A stretch of 64,000 bases of DNA. Origin: Paraburkholderia caballeronis (GTDB taxonomy: Bacteria > Pseudomonadota > Gammaproteobacteria > Burkholderiales > Burkholderiaceae). Where the stretch lies: positions 1,984,001 to 2,048,000 of the forward strand of contig NZ_FNSR01000002.1 of assembly GCF_900104845.1 (NCBI RefSeq), given 5' to 3'. Below, in pieces: positions 42,314 to 51,260 of the stretch (positions are counted from its first letter, which is position 1; each line of letters starts with the position of its first letter). The translations under genes were made by a program, and so were the position numbers. The notes under the pieces were generated by a model, which was given only the letters and a program-made list of their open reading frames with translations, had not been told where the DNA came from and ran no database searches.

Positions 42314-43810
42314 ATGACAATCAAGCTCAAACTCCAGATCCTCATGTTCGTCACGCTGGTCGCGATAGCGGGAGGCATCGTCGTGACGGCGCTCGGCTTT
42401 CGCTCGGTCGACGAAGCGCAGGCGGCTGCGCATCGCCGCGAAACGCAGGTGCGGGGGCTCACGGAGATCAAGGCGAGCGCGTTGTCCACCGTTGAACTGG
42501 ACGCGGCGTCCGACGACACGAAGCACATTTTCTCGGACGCCGAGCAAAACATCGCCAAATGGTCTGACGTTATCGCGCCGCTGTTCGCGTCGCCGGAGCA
42601 GCAGGAGCGTCTTCGCACGCTGCGCGCGCAATGGGCGGGCTATGACGACAAGTCGCGCCAGCTGATGACGCTCGCCGCGAACGATCCGAAAACGGCCGAG
42701 GAGAAGGTCGTCGATCTGTACCACTCGGACTTCGAGCCGATGCGCGCGTCGATCGAGTCGATCATCGGCGAAGCGAGCCGGCGCGGCCAGGTCGCGGCCG
42801 ACACGGCGGAGCGCACGAGCCGCAACGCGGTGCTCACCGTCGTCATCGTGCTCGGCGTGGTGCTGGTCGTCGTGGTCGGCTGGATCTTCGTGCTGTCGCG
42901 TTCGATCCAGCGTTCGGTGGCCGGCATCGAGCGCACGCTCGAAGCGGCGAGCGCGGCGCTCGATCTGACGAAGCGCGCGCCGGTGTTCGGCAACGACGAG
43001 ATCAGCCGCACCGCGCTTGCGTTCAACCAGTTGATGGGCCGCATCGCGGAAGTGATGGTTTCGGTCCGCGATTCGGCCGAGTCGGTCAGCACCGCGTCGA
43101 AGCAGATCGCAGCGGGCAACGTCGATCTGTCGGCGCGCACCGAGGAGCAGGCCGCGTCGCTCGAACAGACCGCCGCGAGCATGGAGGAACTGACCAGCAC
43201 CGTGCGCCAGAACGCGGACAACGCGCGGCAGGCGACCGGCCTCGCATCGAACGCATCGGAGATCGCCGGGCGCGGCAACGACGTGGTGTCGAACGTCGTC
43301 GGCACGATGGACGAGATCCACGCGAGTTCGTCGAAGATCGCGGACATCATCGGGATGATCGAGGGGATCGCGTTTCAGACCAACATCCTTGCGCTGAACG
43401 CGGCGGTCGAGGCCGCGCGCGCCGGCGAACAGGGGCGCGGTTTCGCGGTGGTCGCGGGCGAGGTGCGTTCGCTCGCGCAGCGTTCGTCGACGGCCGCGAA
43501 GGAGATCAAGGAACTGATCGACACGTCGGTCGGCCAGGTGAACGCGGGCAGCGAGCAGGTCGGCCGCGCGGGCACGACGATGCAGGAGATCATCGGCGCG
43601 GTGTCGCGCGTGACCGACATCATGGGCGAGATCGCGGCCGCGTCCGACGAGCAGAGCCGCGGCATCGACCAGGTCGGCCAGGCGGTGTCGCAGATGGACG
43701 AGGTCACACAGCAGAATGCCGCGCTGGTCGAGCAGGCGGCCGCCGCCGCGCAGTCGCTCGAAGACCAGGCGAAGAAACTGCACGCGGCGGTCAACACGTT
43801 CCGGCTGTGA
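42314..43810 (+). CDS. Methyl-accepting chemotaxis protein with periplasmic four-helix-type sensor
   Basis: A 498-aa chemoreceptor. An N-terminal transmembrane helix (residues about 8-28) precedes a helical periplasmic domain of about 150 residues and a second transmembrane helix ([23 protein letters not shown]). HAMP and the signalling hairpin follow, with the invariant tip [32 protein letters not shown]. It detects an unknown ligand and controls CheA. There is no C-terminal NWETF-like pentapeptide. A sigma-28-like promoter lies upstream and a terminator downstream, so it is a single-gene unit. Confidence 0.95.
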   Translation: MTIKLKLQILMFVTLVAIAGGIVVTALGFRSVDEAQAAAHRRETQVRGLTEIKASALSTVELDAASDDTKHIFSDAEQNIAKWSDVIAPLFASPEQQERLRTLRAQWAGYDDKSRQLMTLAANDPKTAEEKVVDLYHSDFEPMRASIESIIGEASRRGQVAADTAERTSRNAVLTVVIVLGVVLVVVVGWIFVLSRSIQRSVAGIERTLEAASAALDLTKRAPVFGNDEISRTALAFNQLMGRIAEVMVSVRDSAESVSTASKQIAAGNVDLSARTEEQAASLEQTAASMEELTSTVRQNADNARQATGLASNASEIAGRGNDVVSNVVGTMDEIHASSSKIADIIGMIEGIAFQTNILALNAAVEAARAGEQGRGFAVVAGEVRSLAQRSSTAAKEIKELIDTSVGQVNAGSEQVGRAGTTMQEIIGAVSRVTDIMGEIAAASDEQSRGIDQVGQAVSQMDEVTQQNAALVEQAAAAAQSLEDQAKKLHAAVNTFRL

Positions 43811-43812
43811 GG

Positions 43813-43852
43813 CGGTCGCGGGCCGCGACCGCAGCCCGCGTTTCTCTTTTTT
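43813..43852 (+). terminator. Rho-independent terminator after the chemoreceptor gene
   Basis: A GC-rich hairpin starts 3 bases after the stop: either CGGTCGCG/CGCGACCG (43813-43831, loop GGC) or CGCGGG/CCCGCG (43818-43840). The latter is followed at once by TTTCTCTTTTTT (43841-43852). A second hairpin, GCCGGGCC-GTTC-GGCCCGGC (43862-43881), follows and may back it up. Confidence 0.75.
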
Positions 43853-44264
43853 CGTTATCGAGCCGGGCCGTTCGGCCCGGCGCTTTCCCTTCACGACAGG
43901 TGAACGCTCCTCTTGTCGCGATGCCGCGCCGGCACGATCCGCTGCCGAAAGCCCGCTGAAATCCTTCGTCGCCGCATTCGCGCGGCCAGCTTGCGTTGCG
44001 CGATGCACCGCGAATGTTCGCGGACGCCGATGCTTTCACTCGCATTCCGTTCGAACGAACATCGTCTATAACTCTAGTGTTTTGCGCGTGCAGCGAACGA
44101 ACCGGTTTCGGTAGCGCCCGACGGCCGCGGTCCGCCCAGGACCCGGAGGAGACAGCCGTAAGCGGGCGGCTGCCTTATCCGGACGCGGCCCGCGCGTCGC
44201 CATGCCCAGCCAGCAGTTGCAGTTTTCACGAGCCGTACAACCCTTATAAAAAGGAGACGCTTTG
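43853..44264. other. Intergenic region before the sorbosone-dehydrogenase-like gene
   Basis: About 410 bases without a gene. It holds the second hairpin (43862-43881), a TATAAC hexamer at 44066-44071 that could be a -10 element, a GTTCGAAC palindrome just before it, and the ribosome binding site AAGGAG (44251-44256) of the next gene. Confidence 0.4.
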
Positions 44265-45536
44265 ATGAACGCAACGCTCAAGCTTCTGCCGCTCGCCGTG
44301 ACCGCCGCGTGGCTCGCCGCCGCGCCGGCCGCGCATGCCGCGCAGGACAACGTGACCGCGCTGTCGAACTTCCAGCAGACCGGCAACACCGCGCCGGCCG
44401 AACAGGTGCCGCAGACCGGCGCGCGCGCCGATGCGCTGCGCCAGAACCTGAAGGCGATCAAGCTGCCGCCGGGGTTCCGGATCGACCTGTACGCGGTGGT
44501 CCCCGACGCGCGCCACATGGCGATCGAGCCATCGACCGGCGTCGTGTTCGTCGGCACCCGCAAGGCGCGCGTGTGGCAGGTGACGGACCGCACGAAACGC
44601 CGCGTCGCCGACGATGTCGTCGCGTTCGCGAGTTCGGTCACGTTCAAGGTGCCGAACGGCGTGTGCTTCTCGCCGGACGGCGTGCTGTACATCGTCGAGC
44701 AGAACCGCGTGCTCGCGTTCCCGGCCGCGCAGTTCTTCGGGGAGGGCGGCCCGGACGTCGCGGCGGCGGTCGTCGTGCCGCAGGGCAAGCTGATCCCGAC
44801 GAAGTTCGAGAGCTTCAACCATGGCGCGCGCGCGTGCCGGATCGGGCCGGACAAGAAGCTGTACATCGCGCTCGGCCAGCCGTGGAACGTGCCGCCGAAA
44901 GACCAGTTGGCCGAACTCGACCGCAACGGTCTCGCCGGCATCATCCGGATGGACCAGGACGGCAAGAACCGCGAGACCTACGCGCACGGCGTGCGCAATT
45001 CGGTCGGCCTCGACTTCAACCCGAAGGACAAGACGCTGTGGTTCACCGACAACCAGGTGGACGGCATGGGCGACGACATTCCGCCCGGCGAGCTGAACCA
45101 CGCGCCGCAGGCCGGCCAGAACTTCGGTTTCCCGTGGTACGGCGGCGGCCACGTCCGCACGGCCGAATACAAGGACAGCACGCCGCCCGCCGGCGTCGTG
45201 TTCCCGCAGGTCGAATACGCGGCGCACGCGGCCGACCTCGGCATGTCGTTCTATACCGGCAAGATGTTCCCCGACAGGTACCAGGGCGGCATCTTCGCGG
45301 CCGAACACGGTTCATGGAACCGCACGAAGCCGATCGGCGCGCGCATCGTGTTCACGCCGGTCAACGACGACGGCTCGGTCGGGCAGACCGAGGTGTTCGC
45401 GGAAGGCTGGCTCGCGCCGGACGGCGAATACATGGGCCGGCCGGTGGACGTGCAGCAGTTGCAGGACGGCTCGCTGCTCGTGTCGGACGACTACGCGGGC
45501 GCGATCTATCGCATCTCGTACGGGTCGTCGAAATGA
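44265..45536 (+). CDS. Sorbosone dehydrogenase-family (PQQ-type beta-propeller) periplasmic protein
   Basis: A 423-aa exported protein with a Sec signal peptide (LLPLAVTAAWLAAAPAAHA). The mature part is a beta-propeller like soluble glucose/sorbosone dehydrogenases: IKLPPGFRIDLYA, PNGVCFSPDGVLYIVEQ, GVRNSVGLDFNP, WFTDNQVDGMGDDIPPGEL, GIFAAEHGSWNR. Such enzymes oxidise sugars or aldehydes with PQQ. The next gene, overlapping by four bases, is a c-type cytochrome that probably takes the electrons. I start at the ATG 44265; a TTG just before it is in frame. Confidence 0.88.
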   Translation: MNATLKLLPLAVTAAWLAAAPAAHAAQDNVTALSNFQQTGNTAPAEQVPQTGARADALRQNLKAIKLPPGFRIDLYAVVPDARHMAIEPSTGVVFVGTRKARVWQVTDRTKRRVADDVVAFASSVTFKVPNGVCFSPDGVLYIVEQNRVLAFPAAQFFGEGGPDVAAAVVVPQGKLIPTKFESFNHGARACRIGPDKKLYIALGQPWNVPPKDQLAELDRNGLAGIIRMDQDGKNRETYAHGVRNSVGLDFNPKDKTLWFTDNQVDGMGDDIPPGELNHAPQAGQNFGFPWYGGGHVRTAEYKDSTPPAGVVFPQVEYAAHAADLGMSFYTGKMFPDRYQGGIFAAEHGSWNRTKPIGARIVFTPVNDDGSVGQTEVFAEGWLAPDGEYMGRPVDVQQLQDGSLLVSDDYAGAIYRISYGSSK

Positions 45537-45856
45537 CGCGTGCGCGCTTCGCGGCCGCCTTGCTCGCGGCCGCGTGGTACGGCGGCGGCGCGGCGGAGGT
45601 CGCGAGCGCGGCCGACCTCGCGGCCGGGCGCGCGAAGGCGGTGCAGTGCCAGGCGTGCCACGGCCTCGACGGCATCGCGAAGATTCCCGAAGCGCCGAAT
45701 CTCGCGGGGCAGAACGAGGATTATCTGGTGAAGGCGCTGAACGACTTCCGGTCCGGCGCGCGCACGAACGAGATGATGTCGATGGTCGCGAAGCCGCTGT
45801 CCGATGCGGACATCGCGAATCTCGCGGCGTTCTATCACAGCCTGGGGCGTCAGTAG
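45533..45856 (+). CDS. Class I cytochrome c
   Basis: A 107-aa exported protein: signal peptide, then the haem-binding motif CQACH near residue 39 and a methionine ligand within MMSMVAKPLSD. It is a mono-haem periplasmic cytochrome. The ATG overlaps the stop of the dehydrogenase gene (ATGA), which implies a functional pair with electron transfer from the propeller enzyme. Confidence 0.94.
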   Translation: MTRARFAAALLAAAWYGGGAAEVASAADLAAGRAKAVQCQACHGLDGIAKIPEAPNLAGQNEDYLVKALNDFRSGARTNEMMSMVAKPLSDADIANLAAFYHSLGRQ

Positions 45857-45934
45857 CCGCTGCGCGCCCGCCCAGTCATACGGACGGGAGCGAGAAACGC
45901 TATGCTACGGCTTCCGTTGATCGAGGACTAAACG

Positions 45935-46642
45935 ATGAAACAGACTGCAGGTTCGATGGTGACGTTCAGCCGCCCCGACGGCAAGGAGCTTCAGGGGTAT
46001 CTCGCGACGCCGGCGCAGGCCGACGGCGCGCCGGCGATCGTCGTGATCCAGGAGTGGTGGGGGTTGAACGACCAGATTCGCGGCGTCGCGGACCGGCTTG
46101 CGCGCGCCGGTTATCAGGCGCTCGTCCCGGACCTGTATCGCGGCAAGGCGACCGTCGAGGAAGAAGAGGCACACCATCTGATGGACGGGCTCGACTTCGG
46201 CGACGCCGCGAGCCAGGACGTGCGCGGCGCGGTGCAGTTCCTGAAGCAGCGTGCGCCGCGCGTGGGCGTGACCGGCTACTGCATGGGCGGCGCGCTGACG
46301 CTGCTCGCGTTGCAGCAGACACCGGAAGCGTCGGCCGGCGTCGTCTGGTACGGCTGCCCGCCGCTCGACTATCTCGACGCGAAGAACCTCCGCGTGCCGC
46401 TGCTCGGCCACTGGGCGACCCAGGACGCGGCGTTCCCGATCGCGACCGTCGACGCGCTCGAAGCGAAGCTGCGCGAAGCGAACGTCGATTTCACGTTCCA
46501 TCGTTATCTCGCGCATCATGCGTTCGCGAACGAAACGGCCGTCGGGCCGACCCGCATCGCGCTCACGCAGTACGACCCGGTGTGGGCCGAACATGCGTGG
46601 GACCGCACGCTGACGTTCTGGGCGCGCACGCTGTGGGCGTGA
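45935..46642 (+). CDS. Dienelactone hydrolase-family protein
   Basis: A 235-aa cytoplasmic alpha/beta hydrolase. The motif QEWWGLNDQIRGVADRLARAGY, the nucleophile Cys in GYCMGG and the late His in LAHHAFAN match dienelactone hydrolases, which open enol-lactones in chlorocatechol breakdown. Many homologues act on other esters, and no catechol genes are nearby, so the substrate is unknown. Confidence 0.9.
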   Translation: MKQTAGSMVTFSRPDGKELQGYLATPAQADGAPAIVVIQEWWGLNDQIRGVADRLARAGYQALVPDLYRGKATVEEEEAHHLMDGLDFGDAASQDVRGAVQFLKQRAPRVGVTGYCMGGALTLLALQQTPEASAGVVWYGCPPLDYLDAKNLRVPLLGHWATQDAAFPIATVDALEAKLREANVDFTFHRYLAHHAFANETAVGPTRIALTQYDPVWAEHAWDRTLTFWARTLWA

Positions 46643-47083
46643 TGGAGCGCGTGCGGTACGTGTCTTGATGGATCGATGTCGCCGGCGGCTTTCGGTTTTG
46701 GGTCGCCGGCGGGTTGTTGTACTGCTGTTATCTCGCGCCGCTCTTCGCTTTTCACATCCGTCCGGATCACGATGGCGAATGCGTAGGGGGCTTCTCGTCA
46801 TTCGCCATCAGCAAGCGCCCCGTGCGTCGACAAATCGGTGCACATGCGCTTTGCACAAAACGAACACGAAGATTCGTTCCAGGCAAGGGATGTCCCTGGT
46901 TGAACCGGCGCAATGCCGCTGGCGGCGGCATCGCACGCCTATTCACTGCATCCCCGGATAAACCCCGCCGCCGCCCCGCCGCTAAATAAGCGCACGCGCG
47001 TGCCGATATCAATGTCAGGAGGCCGTTCGCAGTGCGCGCGGCCCCGGTCCGGTGCACGCAAAATAAAAGGAGACTGCCGCGGC
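46643..47083. other. Intergenic region before the second chemoreceptor, with inverted repeat
   Basis: About 440 bases without a convincing gene. It holds a perfect 11-bp inverted repeat, GATGGCGAATG (46771-46781) and CATTCGCCATC (46799-46809) with a 17-base loop and no T-run, and a direct repeat GTCGCCGGCGG near 46678 and 46704. It also contains a sigma-28-like promoter described separately. Confidence 0.6.
46959..46985 (+). promoter_or_regulatory. Candidate sigma-28 (FliA) promoter of the second chemoreceptor unit
   Basis: TAAACCCC (46959-46966), exactly 11 bases, then GCCGCTAA (46978-46985). The -35 half matches only in TAAA, but the -10 half and the spacing fit the flagellar consensus. 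It lies about 100 bases before the small leader frame and 200 bases before the chemoreceptor. Confidence 0.58.
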
Positions 47084-47188
47084 ATGCCGGCAACGCAAAT
47101 GCAAACGCAACCGCAGACGCATCGGCGACCCTCGCGCGTCCGATGCGACGCCCATATCGATTCCTGCCGCGGACACCATCGACGATGA
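47084..47188 (+). CDS. Possible 34-aa leader peptide coupled to the chemoreceptor gene
   Basis: AAGGAGA (47067-47073) is the only good ribosome binding site in this leader, and it serves the ATG at 47084, not the chemoreceptor. The resulting 34-codon frame is Gln/Arg/His-rich and ends with TGA at 47186-47188, overlapping the chemoreceptor ATG (ATGA). The chemoreceptor itself has no visible binding site, so coupled translation through this leader is plausible. No homologue is recognised; it may work only as a translational relay. Confidence 0.45.
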   Translation: MPATQMQTQPQTHRRPSRVRCDAHIDSCRGHHRR

Positions 47189-48744
47189 TCAGATTCGGTT
47201 CACTGGAAACCCAGGTTCACCGCCTGTATAAAAAACTCGCAGACCGCTATCCAGCCGGCTTTGCGATCGACCGCTCGCGCCAGGTCGAAGTCGCCGGCCG
47301 GCCGACGCCGGTGATGGCGAGCGGCTCGCAGCAGATCAACCTCGAATCCGCGATCCTCGACCGCTTCGAGCAGGAGACGGGCGGCATCGCGTCGATCTTC
47401 GTGCTGGCCGGCGACGACTTCGTGCGCATCGCGACGAACGTGAAGGACAAGCAGGGCAACCGCGTGCTCGGCGTGCTGCTCGACCGCTCGCATCCGGCCT
47501 ATGCGCTGAACCGCTCGGGGCAGTCGTACTTCGGCTATACGCTGCTCGCGGGCCGCAAGTTCATCGTCGACTACCGGCCGATCGTCGACGCGCACGGCGC
47601 CGTGATCGGCATCTTCGCGGTCGGCCTCGACATCGGCGGCATAAGAATGCTGAGCGTTTCCGGGAAGGTGTCGCTCGCGTCGGCCGCGTTGTCGGCGCTG
47701 CTGCTCGTCGGCCGCGACATGCTGCTGAACGCGGTCGAATCGCACGCGATCGTGCAGGGCGTCGCGCAGGTGCTGCCCGACGTCGTCGTCGCGCTGCTGA
47801 TCGGGCTGTGCGTGTACGCGACGATCTCGCGCAGCGTGAGCCGCCCCCTCGCGGAGGCGCAGGCGGCCGCGCGCCGGCTCGCCAGCGGCGATCTGTCCGC
47901 GCAGGCGCCGGTGCGGCGCGGCGACGAAATCGGCCTGATCCTCGACGCGCTGAACGGGATCAACGTCGGGTTGTCCGGCCTGATCGGCAACGTGCGGCGC
48001 TCGACGGACAGTCTCGCGATCGCGTCGCGCGAGATCGCGGCCGGCAACACGGACCTGTCGTCGCGCACCGAGGCGCAGGCGGGTTCGCTCGAACAGACGG
48101 CCGCCGCAATGGATCAGTTGACCTCGACGGTGCGCAACAACGCGGAGAACGCGAAACAGGCGCACGAACATGCGGGTTCGACGTCCGACCTCGCGGACGC
48201 CGGCTCGACGCTGATGACCCAGGCGGTCGCGACGATGGGCGAGATACGCGCGACGTCGGCGCAGGTGGCGGAGATCGTCGGCACGATCGAAGGGATCGCG
48301 TTCCAGACCAACATCCTCGCGCTGAACGCGGCGGTCGAGGCCGCGCGCGCGGGCGAGGAAGGGCGCGGTTTCGCGGTCGTCGCGCAAGAGGTGCGCAGCC
48401 TCGCGCAGCGCAGCGCGTCGGCCGCGAAGGAGATCAGGAGCCTGATCGCGGATTCGGTGTCGCGCGTGGATACGGGCGGTCAACTGATCGACGACGCGGG
48501 CCGCACGATGGCGCAGATCGTGTCGTCGGTGCAGGGCGTCACGCAGTTGATGGCGCAGATCAGCCGCGCGAGCAACGAGCAGAGCGCGGGCATCGAGGAA
48601 GTGAACCGCGCGGTGTCGCACATGGACGAGATGACACAACAGAACGCGGCGCTCGTCGAGCAGGCGGCGGCCGCGTCCGCGAGCATGCAGCAGCAGACCG
48701 GCGCGCTGGAACAGGCAGTGCGCGCGTTCAGGCTGGCTAGCTGA
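47185..48744 (+). CDS. Chemoreceptor with N-terminal Cache-like domain lacking TM1
   Basis: A 519-aa methyl-accepting chemotaxis protein. The N-terminal part (about 1-160) reads like a Cache_3/Cache_2-type ligand domain ([47 protein letters not shown]). No transmembrane helix precedes it. Two hydrophobic segments follow (about 158-175 and 195-215), then HAMP and the signalling tip [32 protein letters not shown]. This predicts a cytoplasmic sensor with a membrane hairpin, as in Aer-like receptors. The start at 47185 overlaps the stop of a short leader frame. Confidence 0.92.
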   Translation: MIRFGSLETQVHRLYKKLADRYPAGFAIDRSRQVEVAGRPTPVMASGSQQINLESAILDRFEQETGGIASIFVLAGDDFVRIATNVKDKQGNRVLGVLLDRSHPAYALNRSGQSYFGYTLLAGRKFIVDYRPIVDAHGAVIGIFAVGLDIGGIRMLSVSGKVSLASAALSALLLVGRDMLLNAVESHAIVQGVAQVLPDVVVALLIGLCVYATISRSVSRPLAEAQAAARRLASGDLSAQAPVRRGDEIGLILDALNGINVGLSGLIGNVRRSTDSLAIASREIAAGNTDLSSRTEAQAGSLEQTAAAMDQLTSTVRNNAENAKQAHEHAGSTSDLADAGSTLMTQAVATMGEIRATSAQVAEIVGTIEGIAFQTNILALNAAVEAARAGEEGRGFAVVAQEVRSLAQRSASAAKEIRSLIADSVSRVDTGGQLIDDAGRTMAQIVSSVQGVTQLMAQISRASNEQSAGIEEVNRAVSHMDEMTQQNAALVEQAAAASASMQQQTGALEQAVRAFRLAS

Positions 48745-48828
48745 GGCATCCGGCGGCGGCGCCGGCACGCGGGCTTGCGTGTCGGCGCCGCGCCGCGTTT
48801 TATCCGCCGGCGAACGTAAAAACGAAGC

Positions 48829-49785
48829 TCAGGCAGAACGCTTCGCGACGTACATCGCGGAGTCGGCCTCTTCGAGCATGTGCCGCACCGATGCGTGACG
48901 CGCGGCGTCGTACTCGACTTCGCCCACGCTGAATTCGATCGGATACCGGCAACTGGCCGCCGCGCGGGCGCGATCGAGTTCGTCGCGCAGCCGCTGCGCG
49001 AGCGCCGCCGCCTGCGCCGTGTCGGTATCGACGAACAGCGCGACGAACTCGTCGCCGCCGAGCCGCGCCACCACGTCTGTTTCGCGCCCGACGCCGCGCA
49101 GCGCCGCCGAGAACTCGACTAGCGCGCGGTCGCCTTCCGCATGGCCGAAGCGGTCGTTGATCGTCTTGAAGTTGTCTAGGTCGAAGTACGCGAGCAGCGC
49201 CGGCTTGCGCGCGCGCCGGCACACGTTCAGCGCGTGCTGGGCGATGCCCATGAACGCGCGCCGGTTCGGGATGCCGGTCAGCTCGTCGGTCGTCGCGAGT
49301 TCATACGCGATCAGTTCGCGCACAACGAGTTGCCCGATGTCGCGCAGGCTGCGGCGATCCTCGGCGTCGAAGTCGCGCGGCCGGTTGTCCATCAGGCACA
49401 CGGTGCCGAGCGTGACGCCGCCGGACAAGGTCAGCGGACAGCCCGCATAGAAGCGGACGCGCGGACCGTCGACGACGAACGGGTTGTCGCTGAAGCGTTG
49501 GTCCTGCAACGCGTCGGACACGACCAGCAGGTCGTCTTCGAGGATCGCGTGCGCGCAGAACGACGAGTCGCGCGGCGTCTCTGCAAAACAGAAGCCGTCG
49601 GCCGACTTGAACCACTGGCGGTCCGCATCGACGAGACTCACCAGCGCGACCGGCACGTCGAACAGGCGGCGCGCGAGCCGTGTCAGCCGGTCGAAGCGTT
49701 CTTCGCGGGGCGTGTCGAGAATCTCCAGCGCCCGCAATGCTGCGAGTCGTTCCGCTTCGTTCGGCGGGGTGGCGGGGGACTTCAT
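48829..49785 (-). CDS. GAF-GGDEF diguanylate cyclase
   Basis: A 318-aa cytosolic signalling protein. Residues about 25-160 form a GAF domain (FDVPVALVSLVDADRQWFKS; FCAHAILEDDLLVV). The C-terminal GGDEF domain has an intact active-site motif RLGGDEFVALF, an upstream RETD that fits the inhibitory RxxD I-site at the right distance of five residues, and DELTGIPNRRAF. It should make cyclic di-GMP with product inhibition. It converges with the second chemoreceptor; both could act on motility. Confidence 0.95.
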   Translation of the reverse strand: MKSPATPPNEAERLAALRALEILDTPREERFDRLTRLARRLFDVPVALVSLVDADRQWFKSADGFCFAETPRDSSFCAHAILEDDLLVVSDALQDQRFSDNPFVVDGPRVRFYAGCPLTLSGGVTLGTVCLMDNRPRDFDAEDRRSLRDIGQLVVRELIAYELATTDELTGIPNRRAFMGIAQHALNVCRRARKPALLAYFDLDNFKTINDRFGHAEGDRALVEFSAALRGVGRETDVVARLGGDEFVALFVDTDTAQAAALAQRLRDELDRARAAASCRYPIEFSVGEVEYDAARHASVRHMLEEADSAMYVAKRSA

Positions 49786-49884
49786 TCAGGGGTTCCTCGG
49801 CTGCGCGACGCGCGGGTGTCCGGCAAGAAGCGGGTTTCGTTGTTGTCATTTTACGGACACGCCCGGCGAAACTTTAGTCCGGGT

Positions 49885-50140
49885 TTAATCCGGGCCGCGC
49901 CGGATCTGCGCGACGCGCGGCAGCGTTTCGCCCGCGTGGCCGAGGTCCACGTCGAGCGCGCCGCGCGGTTCGCGGCGGCCGAACGACAGATCGATCGCGC
50001 GCGAGACGCGCGCGCCGGCCAGCGCGTGAGCACCGCGTTGCCGTAACGGCGCGCGGCGGTGTCGGGCGTCGGGCCTTCGACCGCATGGCAGCCGGTCGCG
50101 GCGCGCAGCAGCGGCGTGGCGGCAGTGTCGTTCGTGATCC
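49885..50140 (-). pseudogene. Possible frame-disrupted gene remnant
   Basis: On the minus strand two adjacent frames look coding by codon use. Upstream is a frame reading TAATPLLRAATGCHAVEG, ending near RRYGNAVL. Then, shifted by one base near 50020, comes a frame reading GARVSRAIDLSFGRREPRG and ending with TAA at 49885-49887. Neither is a full gene. I do not recognise the family. It may be a decayed gene between the diguanylate cyclase and the transposon insertion. Confidence 0.3.
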
Positions 50141-50263
50141 CGGATCTGGCGGGTGCATCGTTGCGTTGCGCTCCGTGTCGGGTTTTTCGGAACGGGGCAA
50201 AGAGCGGACCTGGTTACGCAGGCGAGGTCGGGCGCACGGTACGAACGTTTTCCGGAATTTCGG

Positions 50264-50268
50264 GATGC
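50264..50268 (+). repeat. Left copy of 5-bp target-site duplication
   Basis: GATGC directly before the element's terminal TGT. The same five bases follow the element's terminal ACA at 51966-51970. A 5-bp duplication is what Tn7-like and Tn5053-like transposons produce. Confidence 0.9.
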
Positions 50269-50417
50269 TGTGAACGAATAATAGAGCTTGACACGGCGAG
50301 CCTTGAGGAATCAAAGGCTTGGCGATAGGCGTGATCGCGATCCATTGAAATAGAGTTCGACACAATTCCCGACTTGCTCTATGGATGCGGGCATTTTGCG
50401 ACAAAATAGGTTGACAC
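50269..50417. repeat. Left transposon end with three spaced binding-site-like repeats
   Basis: The terminal repeat starts TGTGAACGAA at 50269. Core sites are AATAGAGCTTGACAC (50280-50294), AATAGAGTTCGACAC (50349-50363) and AATAGGTTGACAC (50405-50417), all in the same direction, with starts 69 and 56 bases apart. Confidence 0.88.
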
Positions 50418-50497
50418 AAGTACGGCACGATGCGGGCTAAAGACCGATGGCACTTCACACGCATCACGCCGGCCTGGTCTCCTTTCATATGCTCTAG

Positions 50498-50752
50498 TTA
50501 GCTCCGACAGTACCGCCATAACTTCATGATCGCCACATAGGCGAGCACTGCTACGAGCAATTCGATAGTCACCCACGCCACGAAAATCAAATCTTCCGGG
50601 TCCCCAATGCCGAGCCAGTCCGACGCACGCCACCAGGCGGCTAGATGCCTCTCCGTCATTGGGAAGGGATACGGGCGAATATAACGAACCGAAAGGACGA
50701 ACAGACACACAAACAGGGCGACCTTGAACGCCCTACGGGCAAGTGTCGCCAT
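50498..50752 (-). CDS. Small membrane protein, probable immunity to the adjacent Tlde1-like effector
   Basis: An 84-aa protein from the ATG at 50750-50752 (an in-frame start at 50767 adds five residues). Two hydrophobic segments (ALFVCLFVLSVRYI and LIFVAWVTIELLVAVLAYVAIM) flank a Trp-rich loop. The gene starts inside the last 20 bases of the effector gene, a coupling typical of toxin-immunity pairs, and immunity proteins to periplasmic cell-wall effectors are usually exported or membrane-bound. There is no recognised domain, so the role is inferred from position and topology. Confidence 0.68.
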   Translation of the reverse strand: MATLARRAFKVALFVCLFVLSVRYIRPYPFPMTERHLAAWWRASDWLGIGDPEDLIFVAWVTIELLVAVLAYVAIMKLWRYCRS

Positions 50753-51251
50753 ACGTGATGACCTCAATTATTCCGTAAGCGTTAAGCCCCGAATTGCGGG
50801 CCGGGATAGTCGTAGTGTGCAGGAATGCGTTGCGGATTCTCATAAAATCAACGCGGCTCGACAGGGTGATACAGCCTAGCGAAATACCCTGCCCACCTGC
50901 CGGATGTAGCCGGAAATGCCCGCGCTGGACGCCGTTTACCCAAGTCCTGTCATCAATCGCTCCGTCATCCCGATACAGCGCGAACCAGTCACTGTGATTG
51001 GTTGCACTGCCCCATGCGGTATTCCACGTATCCTTCGCCATAGCAAGGGCCTGTGAGCCGAGTCCGCCCGTGGGCCGGTCTACGACCCAATACCTACCGG
51101 CAGGGATCGGCCCTTTGTTAGGGATCGTCGTGCAGCCGCCTCGATTTCGGTATTGTTGGTCACCTGAAAATGCGTTGAACGTACCGACGCCAAAAATCGT
51201 CAAGGGCGACAACGGCTCGTTATTGACCAGAAATTTACCCTGATAAGCCAT
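50733..51251 (-). CDS. Tlde1-like (DUF2778) L,D-transpeptidase-fold effector
   Basis: A 172-aa protein. The C-terminal half has GHFRLHPAGGQGISLGCITL, with His116 and Cys127 in the layout of L,D-transpeptidase-like catalytic centres and of the type VI effector family Tlde1. The N-terminal part (FNAFSG, NKGPIPAGRYWVVDRP) also matches DUF2778. Tlde1 enzymes attack peptidoglycan tetrapeptides in target cells. There is no signal peptide, as expected for a protein carried inside an Hcp tube. The ATG at 51249-51251 follows a GGGGGA site and lies 9 bases after the hcp stop; the next gene is the probable immunity gene. Confidence 0.88.
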   Translation of the reverse strand: MAYQGKFLVNNEPLSPLTIFGVGTFNAFSGDQQYRNRGGCTTIPNKGPIPAGRYWVVDRPTGGLGSQALAMAKDTWNTAWGSATNHSDWFALYRDDGAIDDRTWVNGVQRGHFRLHPAGGQGISLGCITLSSRVDFMRIRNAFLHTTTIPARNSGLNAYGIIEVITYGDTCP

Positions 51252-51260
51252 CACTCCCCC

